From: PALSA-505 sp035308365
GTDB lineage: Bacteria > Actinomycetota > Actinomycetes > Streptosporangiales > Streptosporangiaceae
DNA: 64,000 nucleotides
Direction of reading: 5' to 3'
NCBI GenBank assembly: GCA_035308365.1
Contig: DATGGU010000031.1
Location: 1 to 64,000 of the forward strand
A program made the position numbers and the translations under genes. The notes beneath the pieces are model-generated. The model was not told the DNA's origin, did no database searches, and worked only from the letters and a program-made list of their open reading frames with translations. Each line of letters starts with the position of its first letter. The first letter of the stretch is position 1. Below, one piece after another: positions 49,514-58,159 of the stretch.

Positions 49514-51573
49514 GCCGCAGCCACCAGCGGTCCGGTCAGATGACTGCGGCCGCTGGGGTAGTGCCGTCCCGGTACCTTGTGGCTGACACAGCCCCTGATG
49601 GCGGGCCTGGCGCCATCAGGGATGAGACAGCCAGCGCTTCTACTGCCAGCAAGGCAGGAGCTGATCGGGTGAAGGCACCAGGCGTAGCTCCAACTGTGAT
49701 CTTCATTGCGGGATTCGGCAGGTCAGGCAGCACGATGCTGGAGCGGGTGCTCGGTGAGATGCCCGGCTTCGTCAACGTGGGCGAGCTGATCGACATCTTC
49801 CGCCGGGCCCCCGAGGCCGAGCGGTGCGGGTGTGGCCTGCCCTTCACCGGCTGCCCGTTCTGGACGGCCGTGGGACAGCGGGCCTTCGGTGGATGGGACG
49901 CCGGTGAACTCGCCGCCGTCGCCCGCCTGCAGGACAAGGTTGCCCGGCAACGCCATATGCCAAAGCTGCTCGCACTGCGGCTGGCCGGCCAGAACTTCCG
50001 CACCGAAGTCGACGCCTATGGCGGGCATTACAAGAAGCTCTACCGGGCCATCGCCGATGAGGCCGGCGCGCAATATGTCGTGGATTCCAGCAAATGGCCG
50101 GTGCAGGCGCTTGCACTAGCCCGCGCCGGAATCGACGTGCGGGTGATTCACCTGGTCAGGGATGCCCGTGGCGTGGCCTATTCGATGGGTAAGGACGTGT
50201 CCCGTCCGCACACGGAGGACGAGAACGACGTCATGTGGCGCAACGCGCCAGCGGGTGCCGCCGCGCGGTGGGTGACCTGCCAGACAGAGGCTGAGCTGCT
50301 GCGCACCTACCAGCGTGTGACCCGGGTGCGCTACGAGGATTTCGTCCGCCAGCCCAGGCGCACGGTCGAGACCGCGCTGACCAGCCTCGGCCTGCCGGCC
50401 GCGCCCGGGCACATGTCTCACATCGACCAGGGGCGGTTGGTGCTCGGCAAGAGCCACGGTCTGTCCGGGAACCCGTCACGGTTCCGCGACGGGGAGATCG
50501 TCCTGCGCCACGACGAGGCCTGGCGCAAACAGATGCCCGTGGTCGACCGCGCCCTGGTGACCACCATCAGCCTGCCGTTCATGCTGCGTTACGGCCGCCC
50601 GCGAGCCGCCACGGCCACCGCGGCGGGCGCCACCCCGGCCGCGCCGCCGCCGGAGCGGTGGCCGGACGTGTCGGTGATGATCACGACCCGCGGCCGGCCC
50701 GAACTGGTCCGTGAGACGATCGCCACGGTGGTCGCCCAGGACTACCCCGGCGACATCGACATCCTCATCGTGCACGACCAGGAGCCCGCCGACGAGGAGC
50801 TGACCCGCCTGGGGGCTCCGGGCCGCCGCATACGTGTGCTGAGCAACACCGGGAAGCCCGGCCTGGCCGGCGCCCGGAACTTCGGTCTCGGCTTCCTGGC
50901 CAGCGACTACGTCGCCACCTGTGACGACGATGACCTCTGGCATCCGGAAAAGCTCCGGCTGCAGATCGCCAGGCTGGTCAATGAGCCGGATCTGCTCGCC
51001 ATCGGTTCGGGCATCCGGCTGCTGCTGCCCGGCGCCAAGACCCAGGACTGGCCGGGCCGCGCCGAGCGGATCGACTACGAGATGCTGCTGCGCAACCGGG
51101 TGAAGGAACTGCATTCCTCCACCCTGGTGATGCGCCGGGACGCCTACACGAAGGCCGGGAACTACGACGAGAACCTGCCCTACGGCTACTCCGAGGACTA
51201 CGACTGGGTGCTGCGCATGGCGAAGGTGGGCGCGCTCGGCCTGGTCATCGAGCCACTGGCGGACATCCGCCGCAACGCCACCTCGTACTACCAGGGGGGC
51301 TCGGAGAAGGTGGCGGCCGGGCTTCAGTACCTGTACGACAAGCACCCGGACATCGGTGCCTCGCGTCGCGGCAGTGCCCGGATGCTCGGCCAGATCGCCT
51401 TCGCCCGGTCCTCGATGGGCCAGCGCCGGGCGGCCCTGCCCCTCGCGCTGAAGGCGCTCTTGCGGTGGCCGGCCTCCCCCCACCCCTATATTGCGCTGGT
51501 TCACATAATCACGGGCGTGCAGCCGCGGCACCTGCTGCGCCTGGCCCGCCTGCTCCGCCGCGACATGGCTTAG
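49510..51573 (+). CDS. Bifunctional sulfotransferase - family 2 glycosyltransferase
   Basis: A 687-aa fusion when started at GTG 49510. The first ~350 residues are a sulfotransferase: VIFIAGFGRSGSTMLERVL (5'-phosphosulfate loop) and VIHLVRDARGVAYSM (3'-phosphate site). After an Ala/Pro linker (about residue 375) comes a GT-A fold GT2 domain: DVSVMITTRGRPELVRETI, TCDDDDLWHPEKL (DXD region) and GYSEDYDWVLRM (catalytic-base region). The enzyme could add a sugar and sulfate it or its neighbour. Alternative starts are ATG 49540 and an unlikely TTG 49399. It lies between the flippase and a stand-alone sulfotransferase. I see no frameshift, so the fusion looks genuine. Confidence 0.85.
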   Translation: MSRSHQRSGQMTAAAGVVPSRYLVADTAPDGGPGAIRDETASASTASKAGADRVKAPGVAPTVIFIAGFGRSGSTMLERVLGEMPGFVNVGELIDIFRRAPEAERCGCGLPFTGCPFWTAVGQRAFGGWDAGELAAVARLQDKVARQRHMPKLLALRLAGQNFRTEVDAYGGHYKKLYRAIADEAGAQYVVDSSKWPVQALALARAGIDVRVIHLVRDARGVAYSMGKDVSRPHTEDENDVMWRNAPAGAAARWVTCQTEAELLRTYQRVTRVRYEDFVRQPRRTVETALTSLGLPAAPGHMSHIDQGRLVLGKSHGLSGNPSRFRDGEIVLRHDEAWRKQMPVVDRALVTTISLPFMLRYGRPRAATATAAGATPAAPPPERWPDVSVMITTRGRPELVRETIATVVAQDYPGDIDILIVHDQEPADEELTRLGAPGRRIRVLSNTGKPGLAGARNFGLGFLASDYVATCDDDDLWHPEKLRLQIARLVNEPDLLAIGSGIRLLLPGAKTQDWPGRAERIDYEMLLRNRVKELHSSTLVMRRDAYTKAGNYDENLPYGYSEDYDWVLRMAKVGALGLVIEPLADIRRNATSYYQGGSEKVAAGLQYLYDKHPDIGASRRGSARMLGQIAFARSSMGQRRAALPLALKALLRWPASPHPYIALVHIITGVQPRHLLRLARLLRRDMA

Positions 51574-51613
51574 GCAGCCACCCGTGACAACCCGTGAAGG
51601 GAGATGAAATCCC

Positions 51614-52600
51614 GTGGAGAGCACCGACCCCGCCGGCACCGTCACCGCCAGCGGTGATGGTGGCCCGGGCACAGGCCAAACAGACCCGGCCAACGGCAGC
51701 CGGGCTTGGAGCGGGACCGGCCGTCTCGCCCCCTCGGCCCGGGCTGACTGGCAACGACGGGCCAGGAAGATGGCGTACCGGACGCTGGTGGCGGCCGGGC
51801 GCCCGGCTCAGCGGGCACGGCTGCTGCCCAGCTTCCTGATCGTGGGCGCCGAGCGCTGCGGCACCACCTCGATGTACCACGTGCTCAAGCAGCACCCGGC
51901 CATCTTCGGCACGACCATGCGCAAGCAGGAAGTGCACTTCTTCGACGTCGCCTACGATCGCGGGCTCGGCTGGTATCAGTCCCAGTTCCCGCTCAAGGCG
52001 TCGGCGCGGCTGGCCTCGCGTGGCGCCGGGGTGCCCCCGGTGGCCTTCGAGGCGAGCCCCTACTACATGTTCCATCCGCTGGCTCCGGGCCGGATCAACC
52101 ACGACCTGCCCGGCGTCCGGCTGCTGATCCAGCTTCGCGACCCGGTGGAGCGGGCGTACTCCGCGCATGCCAACCACGTGGGCCACGGGCTGGAGACGGA
52201 GTCCTTCGAACGGGCGCTGGAGCTCGAGGATTCCCGGCTGGAAGGCGAGGCCGAACGGATCATCGCCGACCCGTCCTACAACAGCTACAGCCACCGGCAC
52301 CACTCCTACCGGATCCGCGGTCACTACGCCGACCAGCTGGAGAACCTGGAGAAGATCTTCGGCCGGGACCGGATGCTCGTCATCGACAGCGACGACTTCT
52401 TCGCCGACCCCGGGCCCGCCTACGACCAGGTGCTCAAGTTTCTCGGCCTGCCCCAGTTCACTCCCCAGTTCACCCCGCAGAACGCCCGGCCACGCGCGCC
52501 GATGCCGGAGAAGATCCGCGCCGAACTGGAAGAGCATTACCGCCCGTACGACGAGCGCCTCACCGCCTGGCTAGGCCGCGAGCCAAGCTGGCGCCGTTGA
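51614..52600 (+). CDS. Sulfotransferase (paralogue D)
   Basis: A 328-aa PAPS-dependent sulfotransferase with FLIVGAERCGTTSMYHVL and IQLRDPVERAYSAHANH binding motifs, KQEVHFFD and the ending WLGREPSWRR. The first ~55 residues are a low-complexity Gly/Thr/Asp-rich tail not present in paralogue C. GTG 51614 follows GAAGGGAGATG. It is the last gene of the rightward run and is followed by a terminator hairpin. Confidence 0.9.
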   Translation: MESTDPAGTVTASGDGGPGTGQTDPANGSRAWSGTGRLAPSARADWQRRARKMAYRTLVAAGRPAQRARLLPSFLIVGAERCGTTSMYHVLKQHPAIFGTTMRKQEVHFFDVAYDRGLGWYQSQFPLKASARLASRGAGVPPVAFEASPYYMFHPLAPGRINHDLPGVRLLIQLRDPVERAYSAHANHVGHGLETESFERALELEDSRLEGEAERIIADPSYNSYSHRHHSYRIRGHYADQLENLEKIFGRDRMLVIDSDDFFADPGPAYDQVLKFLGLPQFTPQFTPQNARPRAPMPEKIRAELEEHYRPYDERLTAWLGREPSWRR

Positions 52601-52606
52601 ACGCGA

Positions 52607-52643
52607 ACCCCCAGAGCCTGGATCTTTACTTGGCTCTGGGGGT
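52607..52643 (+). terminator. Hairpin terminator after sulfotransferase D
   Basis: ACCCCCAGAGCC (52607-52618) pairs perfectly with GGCTCTGGGGGT (52632-52643) around a 13-base loop. It starts 7 bp after the stop. There is no T-run. Confidence 0.8.
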
Positions 52644-52672
52644 GGTGATCATCCCATGTTGCCCGCCGTATT

Positions 52673-52708
52673 CCGTCAAATAAATTCAAAAGATTTTACT
52701 TTTGACGG
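52673..52708. terminator. AT-rich hairpin between convergent genes
   Basis: CCGTCAAA (52673-52680) pairs with TTTGACGG (52701-52708) around a very AT-rich loop. It lies 27 bp past the stop of the leftward WecG/TagA gene and could terminate from either side. Confidence 0.55.
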
Positions 52709-52734
52709 TTCCCGGCGAACTCGTCGCTGACCTG

Positions 52735-53613
52735 CTACTTACCGCTACGGCGCTTGCGCTTTTCTTTTGCGACCATGCCGAAGTAGGTCGTGAGTTCTAT
52801 GGTGTACCGCTTCCACAGGCGGCCGGGCTCGCGCGTCAGCCGGTAGGCCCAGCCGAGCCGCGCCTTGTTCACCCAGCTCGGGTACCAGTAAACCCGCTCG
52901 GCCAGGTGGTCGAGGTAGCTGCCGCCGGTGATGATGACCGGCACGTTCAGCCGGTCGGCCACCTCCCAGACCCAGGTCTGCTGCATCGGCGTGGGAATGG
53001 ACACATGCAGGATGTCGGCCTTGGACGCGTTGATCTCGTCGACCATCATGTCCACGTCGGCCTCGTCGTAGCGCCCCGGATGCCCACGGGCCACGTCCCA
53101 GTAGCCGTGCAGCGTCCCGGCGATCGGCAGGCCGGGGAAGGTCTCGGTCAGGTTCGCCGCGGCCTTCTCCGGGGTGCCCTCGCTGCAGCCGAACAGGTAG
53201 TTCGAGAACCCATGCTCGGCGGACAGGGCGAACATCTTGGGGCAGATGTCGTCGTTGCCCTGGCGGTCGGGTACCGGATAGCCGAACCAGCGCCCGCCAA
53301 GGACAATGCCCCACCCGTCCGGCAGGATGATGTCGAACTTGTTCATCTTGTCGATCAGGCCTGGGATGCGGTGCGCCCGCAGCACGTAGTCGGGGTTGAT
53401 GAACGACACGGTCAGCCGCGACCGGGTCTCGACCGCCTGCCGCACCGCGTCCACGAAGTCCTGGTCCGGGATGCAGGACAGCCCGATGCCCAGAAAGTCC
53501 CGCTTCGCCGCCCGGTAGCGCTCGCCAAGCTCGGTGCCGAGCCCGGCCGCCCCGTCACTGGTCTTGCTGGCGTTTCCGGCCTGCCCGGCCGCCTCTTCCA
53601 TCATCGCGCTCAC
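52735..53613 (-). CDS. WecG/TagA/CpsF-family glycosyltransferase (GT26)
   Basis: A 292-aa enzyme of the family that adds N-acetylmannosamine-type sugars to lipid-linked intermediates. VSFINPDYVLRA, IILPDGWGIVLGGRW and the long ADILHVSIPTPMQQTWVWE stretch match the family (where the usual motif is ...V.lG.PkQE). The PTPMQQ form is a variation. GTG 53613 overlaps the stop of the epimerase gene (GTGA); alternatives are ATG 53604 and 53601. Coupling to the epimerase suggests that gene supplies the donor sugar. Confidence 0.85.
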   Translation of the reverse strand: MSAMMEEAAGQAGNASKTSDGAAGLGTELGERYRAAKRDFLGIGLSCIPDQDFVDAVRQAVETRSRLTVSFINPDYVLRAHRIPGLIDKMNKFDIILPDGWGIVLGGRWFGYPVPDRQGNDDICPKMFALSAEHGFSNYLFGCSEGTPEKAAANLTETFPGLPIAGTLHGYWDVARGHPGRYDEADVDMMVDEINASKADILHVSIPTPMQQTWVWEVADRLNVPVIITGGSYLDHLAERVYWYPSWVNKARLGWAYRLTREPGRLWKRYTIELTTYFGMVAKEKRKRRSGK

Positions 53614-54539
53614 ACCAGGCCTTCCGATTCGAGCAGCAGCCGTAGCCCGGTCTGCAGGTCGCAGGCCGGCTTCCACCCGGTGGCCTGCATGAGCTTCCCC
53701 GGGTCCGAGATCAGGTGTCCATCACCATCGCGCATGCGCCCCGGTACCTGGCGCACGTCCAGCTGCTTGCCGGTGATGTCCTCGATGACCTGCAGCACAT
53801 CCTGGATGGCCGTCCCGGTCCCGGTGCCGATGTTGAACACCTCGAGGCCCGGGTCGCCGGACGCACTGGCCACGAGCCCGGCCGCCGTGTCGGTGACGTA
53901 GATCAGGTCGCGCTTGGGCCACAGGTTGCCCAGCTCGATGGGCTTGCCCACGGCCATGCACTTCATGATCTCGGGCAGCACGTGCGGGTTGGTCTCGCGC
54001 GGCCCGTAGGTGTTGAACAGGCGGGCTATCACCGCCCTGACCTCCGGCCGGTCGGCGTGCAGGCGCTCCATGACCTGCTCGTCCATCCACTTGGAGATGC
54101 CGTAGATCTCGTCCGGCTTCGATGCCGCCGTCTCTGGCCACGGCTCGTCACCGAAGCCGTAGGTCGCGCCGCTCGACGGGAACACGAAGGTCTTGAGCGG
54201 AACTCCCCGCAGCGCGCGGATCACCGTGTCCAGGCCCAGCACGTTGACGTCCAGCGCTTCCTGTGGGTGGGCGTTGCAGTAGGGGATGAAATGCAGCGCC
54301 GCCATGTGAAATACGGTGTCCGGTGCGAAGTCCACGACCGGGCGGAGGTCCTGCGCGCTCCTGATGTCCCCCTCGATCACCGTAACCCGGCCGGACGCTT
54401 GCGCCTTTTCGAGGTGCTCGGGCCGGCCCAGGCCGAAGTTATCGAAGACCAGGACCGAGGCGGCGCCCGCATCGAGTGCCGCCTCTACAACGTGGGAGCC
54501 GATGAACCCAGCCCCGCCGGTAACACACACACGATCCAT
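53610..54539 (-). CDS. NAD-dependent sugar-nucleotide epimerase/dehydratase
   Basis: A 309-aa extended short-chain dehydrogenase. VCVTGGAGFIGSHVV is the NAD site, SSGATYGF holds the catalytic Ser, and YGISKWMDEQ the Tyr-x-x-x-Lys pair. RLFNTYGPRETNPHVLPEIM is typical of UDP-glucose 4-epimerase and UDP-glucuronate-type enzymes. The exact substrate is not determined. ATG 54539 has AGGGGAAG eight bases upstream; an in-frame start at 54584 is less likely. It forms a two-gene unit with the WecG/TagA gene. Confidence 0.88.
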   Translation of the reverse strand: MDRVCVTGGAGFIGSHVVEAALDAGAASVLVFDNFGLGRPEHLEKAQASGRVTVIEGDIRSAQDLRPVVDFAPDTVFHMAALHFIPYCNAHPQEALDVNVLGLDTVIRALRGVPLKTFVFPSSGATYGFGDEPWPETAASKPDEIYGISKWMDEQVMERLHADRPEVRAVIARLFNTYGPRETNPHVLPEIMKCMAVGKPIELGNLWPKRDLIYVTDTAAGLVASASGDPGLEVFNIGTGTGTAIQDVLQVIEDITGKQLDVRQVPGRMRDGDGHLISDPGKLMQATGWKPACDLQTGLRLLLESEGLV

Positions 54540-54733
54540 CGACGAATTCTTCCCCTTGATCTTGGATTGCTGTGGTCTACCCATTCAGCCGGTCGCGGCA
54601 CTAGCCGTCATGCGGCACCGACCACACACAGGAAAAAGATCATATCAACATTCGTGATGTCACGGTGAAAGTAGTGGTGGTCCGCCCGGTAAACATTCAG
54701 TTTTTCCAGGGCAGACCGCCACATCAGCTATGT

Positions 54734-56095
54734 CTATGACCGATAGGGGAGGAAACAGATCCCGGCGCGGTGGACGAGATGACCGCATACGTCCATGTTG
54801 TAGCGGTTGGTGCTGGCGATCCACAGACCCGCGCCGGTGAGCAGCATGTCATCCGCGTTGGCCCGGGACATGCTGTACTTCGCGGTGCCCTTGTCGTTGA
54901 GGATTACGTGGCCGTTACCCGGGGTGAGACCCTGCAGGCCAGGGTCGCGTATCGCACCGGAACCCTCGGTCTTGCAGCCGTTCGGGTTCTCCGTGTAGAT
55001 CGGGTGGCCGGCCACGTAGAGGGCGTAACCGTCGGACGCCGCGGAGTACAGCGAGTTGCACCCCGTGTAGTTGATCCATTCCGGGTTCTCCGACTGCTCA
55101 TTGGCCGAGTAGGCCGCGGCCACATCGCATATCCCGGTCAGCGGGTAGGTGCCGTTCCACAGGTAGGGATGACCGCCGGTCGTGGCGATATAGATGGTGC
55201 TGTCGTTGGGCGCCCACGCCGCCGTCCGCACATAGAACGGCTCCAGGAAGTCGCAGTGGTTGCTGAAGCCGGGTGATGTCCAGCCGGTCACCCCGACGCC
55301 GGTCGGCCCCAGCCACTCCTGGAAGATCTGCTGCCGGGCGTGGCCACCCACCGAGGTGAACGTCCCCTCGACCATCACCCGCGAACCACCGTGGCTCACT
55401 TGCTGGTTGTAGATGCTGGTATGGCTGAGCCGTGAGCCGGGGTATTTGTAGATGCCGGAGATGTTGAGGTTGATGTAGCCGTCGTTGTGACCGGTCGTGG
55501 TGTTGAGGCTGATGTAGTACTTGATCGAGCTGCCGTTGACCGAGGTGAAGTATCCGCCGGTCAGCACATGGCGGCCATGCACCACCATGGTCGACACCTC
55601 GCCGTTGGCGTTGTGCGCGAAGCCGGTGACCACCTTTCCGGTGGTGGTGCTGATCTTGGCGAGGTTCTTCGCGGCGGTGCCGTCGACCGAGGTGAAGCTC
55701 CCGCCGATGTAGGCGTCGGAGCAGTTGCCGCTGGCGAAGGCGATGGTGTTGACCCTGCCGTTGACGTTCGGCTTCCAGGCCGTCATCGTGTACGGAGAGT
55801 TGGCGCTGAAGCTGAAGATGTTGTGCCGGGTGTACGCGACGCCGTTCCGGGTGATCGAGCCGAACGATCCGACTGCGTACATCGTGCCGCCGCACTGCAC
55901 GATCTGGCGCACGACCTCGAAATTCCCCGGTGTAGTGAGTTCGGGTGTGCCGCCGGCCGGGGTGGCGGACACCGGACCGGTTATCGCGGCTTGCACCGCG
56001 AACGAGGGAGCCGCGAACCCTGACACGCTGAGCACCAGGGCTCCCGCGACCACCCCCATGCGGCCGTACGGCCACCGGCTACCTGGACGACGCAC
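54734..56095 (-). CDS. Secreted beta-propeller-like protein (copy A)
   Basis: A 453-aa exported protein with an N-terminal signal peptide (basic start, hydrophobic GVVAGALVLSVSGF, then an Ala-x-Ala type site near AAPSFA). The body has repeated ~45-residue blades with AYIGGSFTSVDGTAAKNLA, LTGGYFTSVNGSS and VMVEGTFTSVGG, resembling delta-60/DUF5122-type propeller repeats. Paired Cys residues occur near the C-terminus (MDVCGHLVHRAGICF). GTG 56095 has GGAGG five bases upstream, the same arrangement as in the paralogue. The function is unknown; presence in a polysaccharide locus suggests a cell-surface or matrix role. Confidence 0.72.
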   Translation of the reverse strand: MRRPGSRWPYGRMGVVAGALVLSVSGFAAPSFAVQAAITGPVSATPAGGTPELTTPGNFEVVRQIVQCGGTMYAVGSFGSITRNGVAYTRHNIFSFSANSPYTMTAWKPNVNGRVNTIAFASGNCSDAYIGGSFTSVDGTAAKNLAKISTTTGKVVTGFAHNANGEVSTMVVHGRHVLTGGYFTSVNGSSIKYYISLNTTTGHNDGYINLNISGIYKYPGSRLSHTSIYNQQVSHGGSRVMVEGTFTSVGGHARQQIFQEWLGPTGVGVTGWTSPGFSNHCDFLEPFYVRTAAWAPNDSTIYIATTGGHPYLWNGTYPLTGICDVAAAYSANEQSENPEWINYTGCNSLYSAASDGYALYVAGHPIYTENPNGCKTEGSGAIRDPGLQGLTPGNGHVILNDKGTAKYSMSRANADDMLLTGAGLWIASTNRYNMDVCGHLVHRAGICFLPYRS

Positions 56096-56291
56096 GACGC
56101 CTCCATGGAGTCTCATAGGCGGGGCTGACAGTGACGATGCCGCGGCGGAGCGAGCCAGACCTCCTGCGCGTTACAGGACATACTGCTCAGAAGATTATGG
56201 CGCAACCGGGCAACCGGTTCAGCGAGTAACGGGGAAACTTATTGCCTGGCTATCCGATGACCACTACTTTACTGCCTCATTGACCAAGAAA
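56096..56291. other. Upstream region of beta-propeller copy A
   Basis: This ~200-bp region ahead of GTG 56095 carries no gene. It is AT-richer than its surroundings and should hold the promoter of copy A, since the terminator at 56292-56327 isolates it from copy B. Confidence 0.4.
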
Positions 56292-56327
56292 AGGCCTGCT
56301 CCTGCCCGTTTGGGCAGAAGCAGGCCT
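56292..56327 (-). terminator. Rho-independent terminator after beta-propeller copy B
   Basis: Read on the minus strand, AGGCCTGCT and CTGCCC pair with GGGCAG and AGCAGGCCT (one A-C mismatch) around a 4-base loop, followed by TTTTCTT. It lies 35 bp after the stop of the upstream gene. This is one of the few terminators in the window with a T-run. Confidence 0.85.
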
Positions 56328-56361
56328 GTTGAGAAGCCGCCGCGGTCAGCCTCGCCGTTGG

Positions 56362-57744
56362 CTACGACGTATAAGGCAGGAAGCAGATCCCGGAGACACC
56401 CTGGGTACCACCGCACATGCCGGAGTCATAGCGGTTCGTGCTGGCGATCCACAGACCCGCGCTCGTGATGATCTCGTCGTCCGCGTTGGACCGGGACATC
56501 TGGTACAGGCCGGCCGTGCCCTGCGAGTCGGTCTCCACCAGCCCGGTGCCCGGGTTCAGGCCCTGCAGGCCACGGTCGGGGATCGCGCCAGACCCCTCGG
56601 CGTTACAGCCGTTGACGTTGTCCGACCAGCGCGGGTGGCCGGCCACGTAGACGGCGTAGCTGTCGGCCGCCGCGGCGTACAGCGAGTCACACCCGGTGTA
56701 GTTGGTCCACTCGGCGTTCTGCGACGACTCGGCGCTGGAGAAGGCGATGGTCGCGTCGCACGGCCCGGTGAGCGGGGTGGAGGGATTGTTGAAGAGATGA
56801 TCGCCGGTGGAGGCCGTGTAGACCGTGCTGTCGGTGGGCGACCACGCCGCCGCCCGCACATAGAACGGCTCGGCGGAGACACAGTGGTCGTTGAGTTCCG
56901 GTGCGGTCCAGCCGGTCACCGAGGCGCTGCCCGGCCCCAGCCACTCCTGGAAGGCCTGCTGCCGCGGCTGGCCTTTCACCGAGGTGAAAACACCCTCGAC
57001 CATCACCCTGGCGCCACCGTGGCTCACCTGCTGGTTGTAGACCTTGGTGGCCTCATAGGCGACGCCCGGGTACTGGTAGGTCCCGGAGATGCCGAAGTTG
57101 ACGTAGCCATCGTTGGCGCCGGTCGAGGGGTTGAGGCTCACGTAGTACTTCGTCGAACTGCCGTTGATCGAGGTGAAGGCGCCGCCGGTCAGCAGGTGCG
57201 TGATGCCGGCCGTATCGTGGGCCACCACCATGGTGAAGACCTCGCCGTTGGCGTTGTGCTGGAAGCCGGACACCAGCGCCCCGGTCGTGGTGTCGATCTC
57301 GGCGATGTGGTTCGCCGAGGCCCCGTTCACCGTGGTGAAGTTGCCGCCGATGTAGGCGTCGGAGCAGTTGGTGCCGTCGAAGGCGATGGTGTCGACGATG
57401 CCGTTCACGTCCGGCGCCCAGGAGGTCATCGTGAACGGGGCGGTGGCGCTGAAGCTCAGGATGTTGTTCCTGGTGTAGGTCACGCCGCCCTGGGTGATCG
57501 TGGTGAACTGGCCCACCGCGTACATGGTGCTGCCACACTGCTGCAGTTCACGGACCGCCTCGTAGGGGGTCCCGGCGGTGGTCGGCAGCGAGGGGGTGCC
57601 GCTGACCGCGGTTGGTGACACTCCGCTGGTTTGGTTCACCGCCGTGGCGAACGCTGGAACCGCGAATCCGGACATACTGAGCACCAGAGTTCCAGCGGCC
57701 GCGCCGATGCCGACGCGGAGCCGCCGGTTACCCGGATGACGCAT
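56362..57744 (-). CDS. Secreted beta-propeller-like protein (copy B)
   Basis: A 460-aa paralogue of 54734-56095, similar throughout: signal peptide (GAAAGTLVLSMSGFAVPAFA), blades such as AYIGGNFTTVNGASANHIA and LTGGAFTSINGSS, VMVEGVFTSVKGQPRQQ, and the closing Cys pair. ATG 57744 follows GGAGGCGTA, the same ribosome-binding arrangement as copy A, so the longer frame (57765) is not used. The pair is a tandem duplication with independent transcription. Confidence 0.72.
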   Translation of the reverse strand: MRHPGNRRLRVGIGAAAGTLVLSMSGFAVPAFATAVNQTSGVSPTAVSGTPSLPTTAGTPYEAVRELQQCGSTMYAVGQFTTITQGGVTYTRNNILSFSATAPFTMTSWAPDVNGIVDTIAFDGTNCSDAYIGGNFTTVNGASANHIAEIDTTTGALVSGFQHNANGEVFTMVVAHDTAGITHLLTGGAFTSINGSSTKYYVSLNPSTGANDGYVNFGISGTYQYPGVAYEATKVYNQQVSHGGARVMVEGVFTSVKGQPRQQAFQEWLGPGSASVTGWTAPELNDHCVSAEPFYVRAAAWSPTDSTVYTASTGDHLFNNPSTPLTGPCDATIAFSSAESSQNAEWTNYTGCDSLYAAAADSYAVYVAGHPRWSDNVNGCNAEGSGAIPDRGLQGLNPGTGLVETDSQGTAGLYQMSRSNADDEIITSAGLWIASTNRYDSGMCGGTQGVSGICFLPYTS

Positions 57745-58063
57745 TACGCCTCCATGCGATTGCAACTACTCGGGGGGTGGGCTGCTGCTGAGCGCGCGCA
57801 GGCAGCCTCATAATCGCGTTGATCACGCACTGCCTTAAGCGGACAAGTGTAGGACGCCCAACCAAGGCCAGAGGATTGCATCGCCAAATCCAGAATCTGG
57901 CTACACCCACAAACCCACCCTGAACAGCCAGTCTTTACGAAGATTTAAACCGCTGCCAACCGCCCTGGCGTTCACCGCAGACCAGCTCACCAGCCCCGGC
58001 CCACAGCGTGCGGGTCCGGGGTCCTCCGACAGTGAACTGCAGAACCGGCTCCAGCCCCCGATC
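57745..58063. other. Spacer between the propeller pair and the cysN 3' end
   Basis: No gene is seen. It includes the upstream region of the propeller gene, then a region of mixed composition toward cysN. The right end merges into a REP-like element (58064-58139). Confidence 0.4.
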
Positions 58064-58139
58064 GGGGGTCCGGGAGCCCGGCCCCGCGGGCAGAGCCTGG
58101 GGCGCGGCCCGGCGAAGCTGGCCGAAGGACAGCTAGCAG
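58064..58139. repeat. REP-like two-hairpin element after cysN
   Basis: A diverged copy: GGGTCCGGGAGCCCGGCCCC, a GC linker, then GGCGAAGCTGGCCGAAGGAC and AGCTAGCAG. It begins 20 bp past the cysN stop in the direction of cysN transcription. Confidence 0.7.
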
Positions 58140-58159
58140 GGTTGACCCTTGCCGGGACC

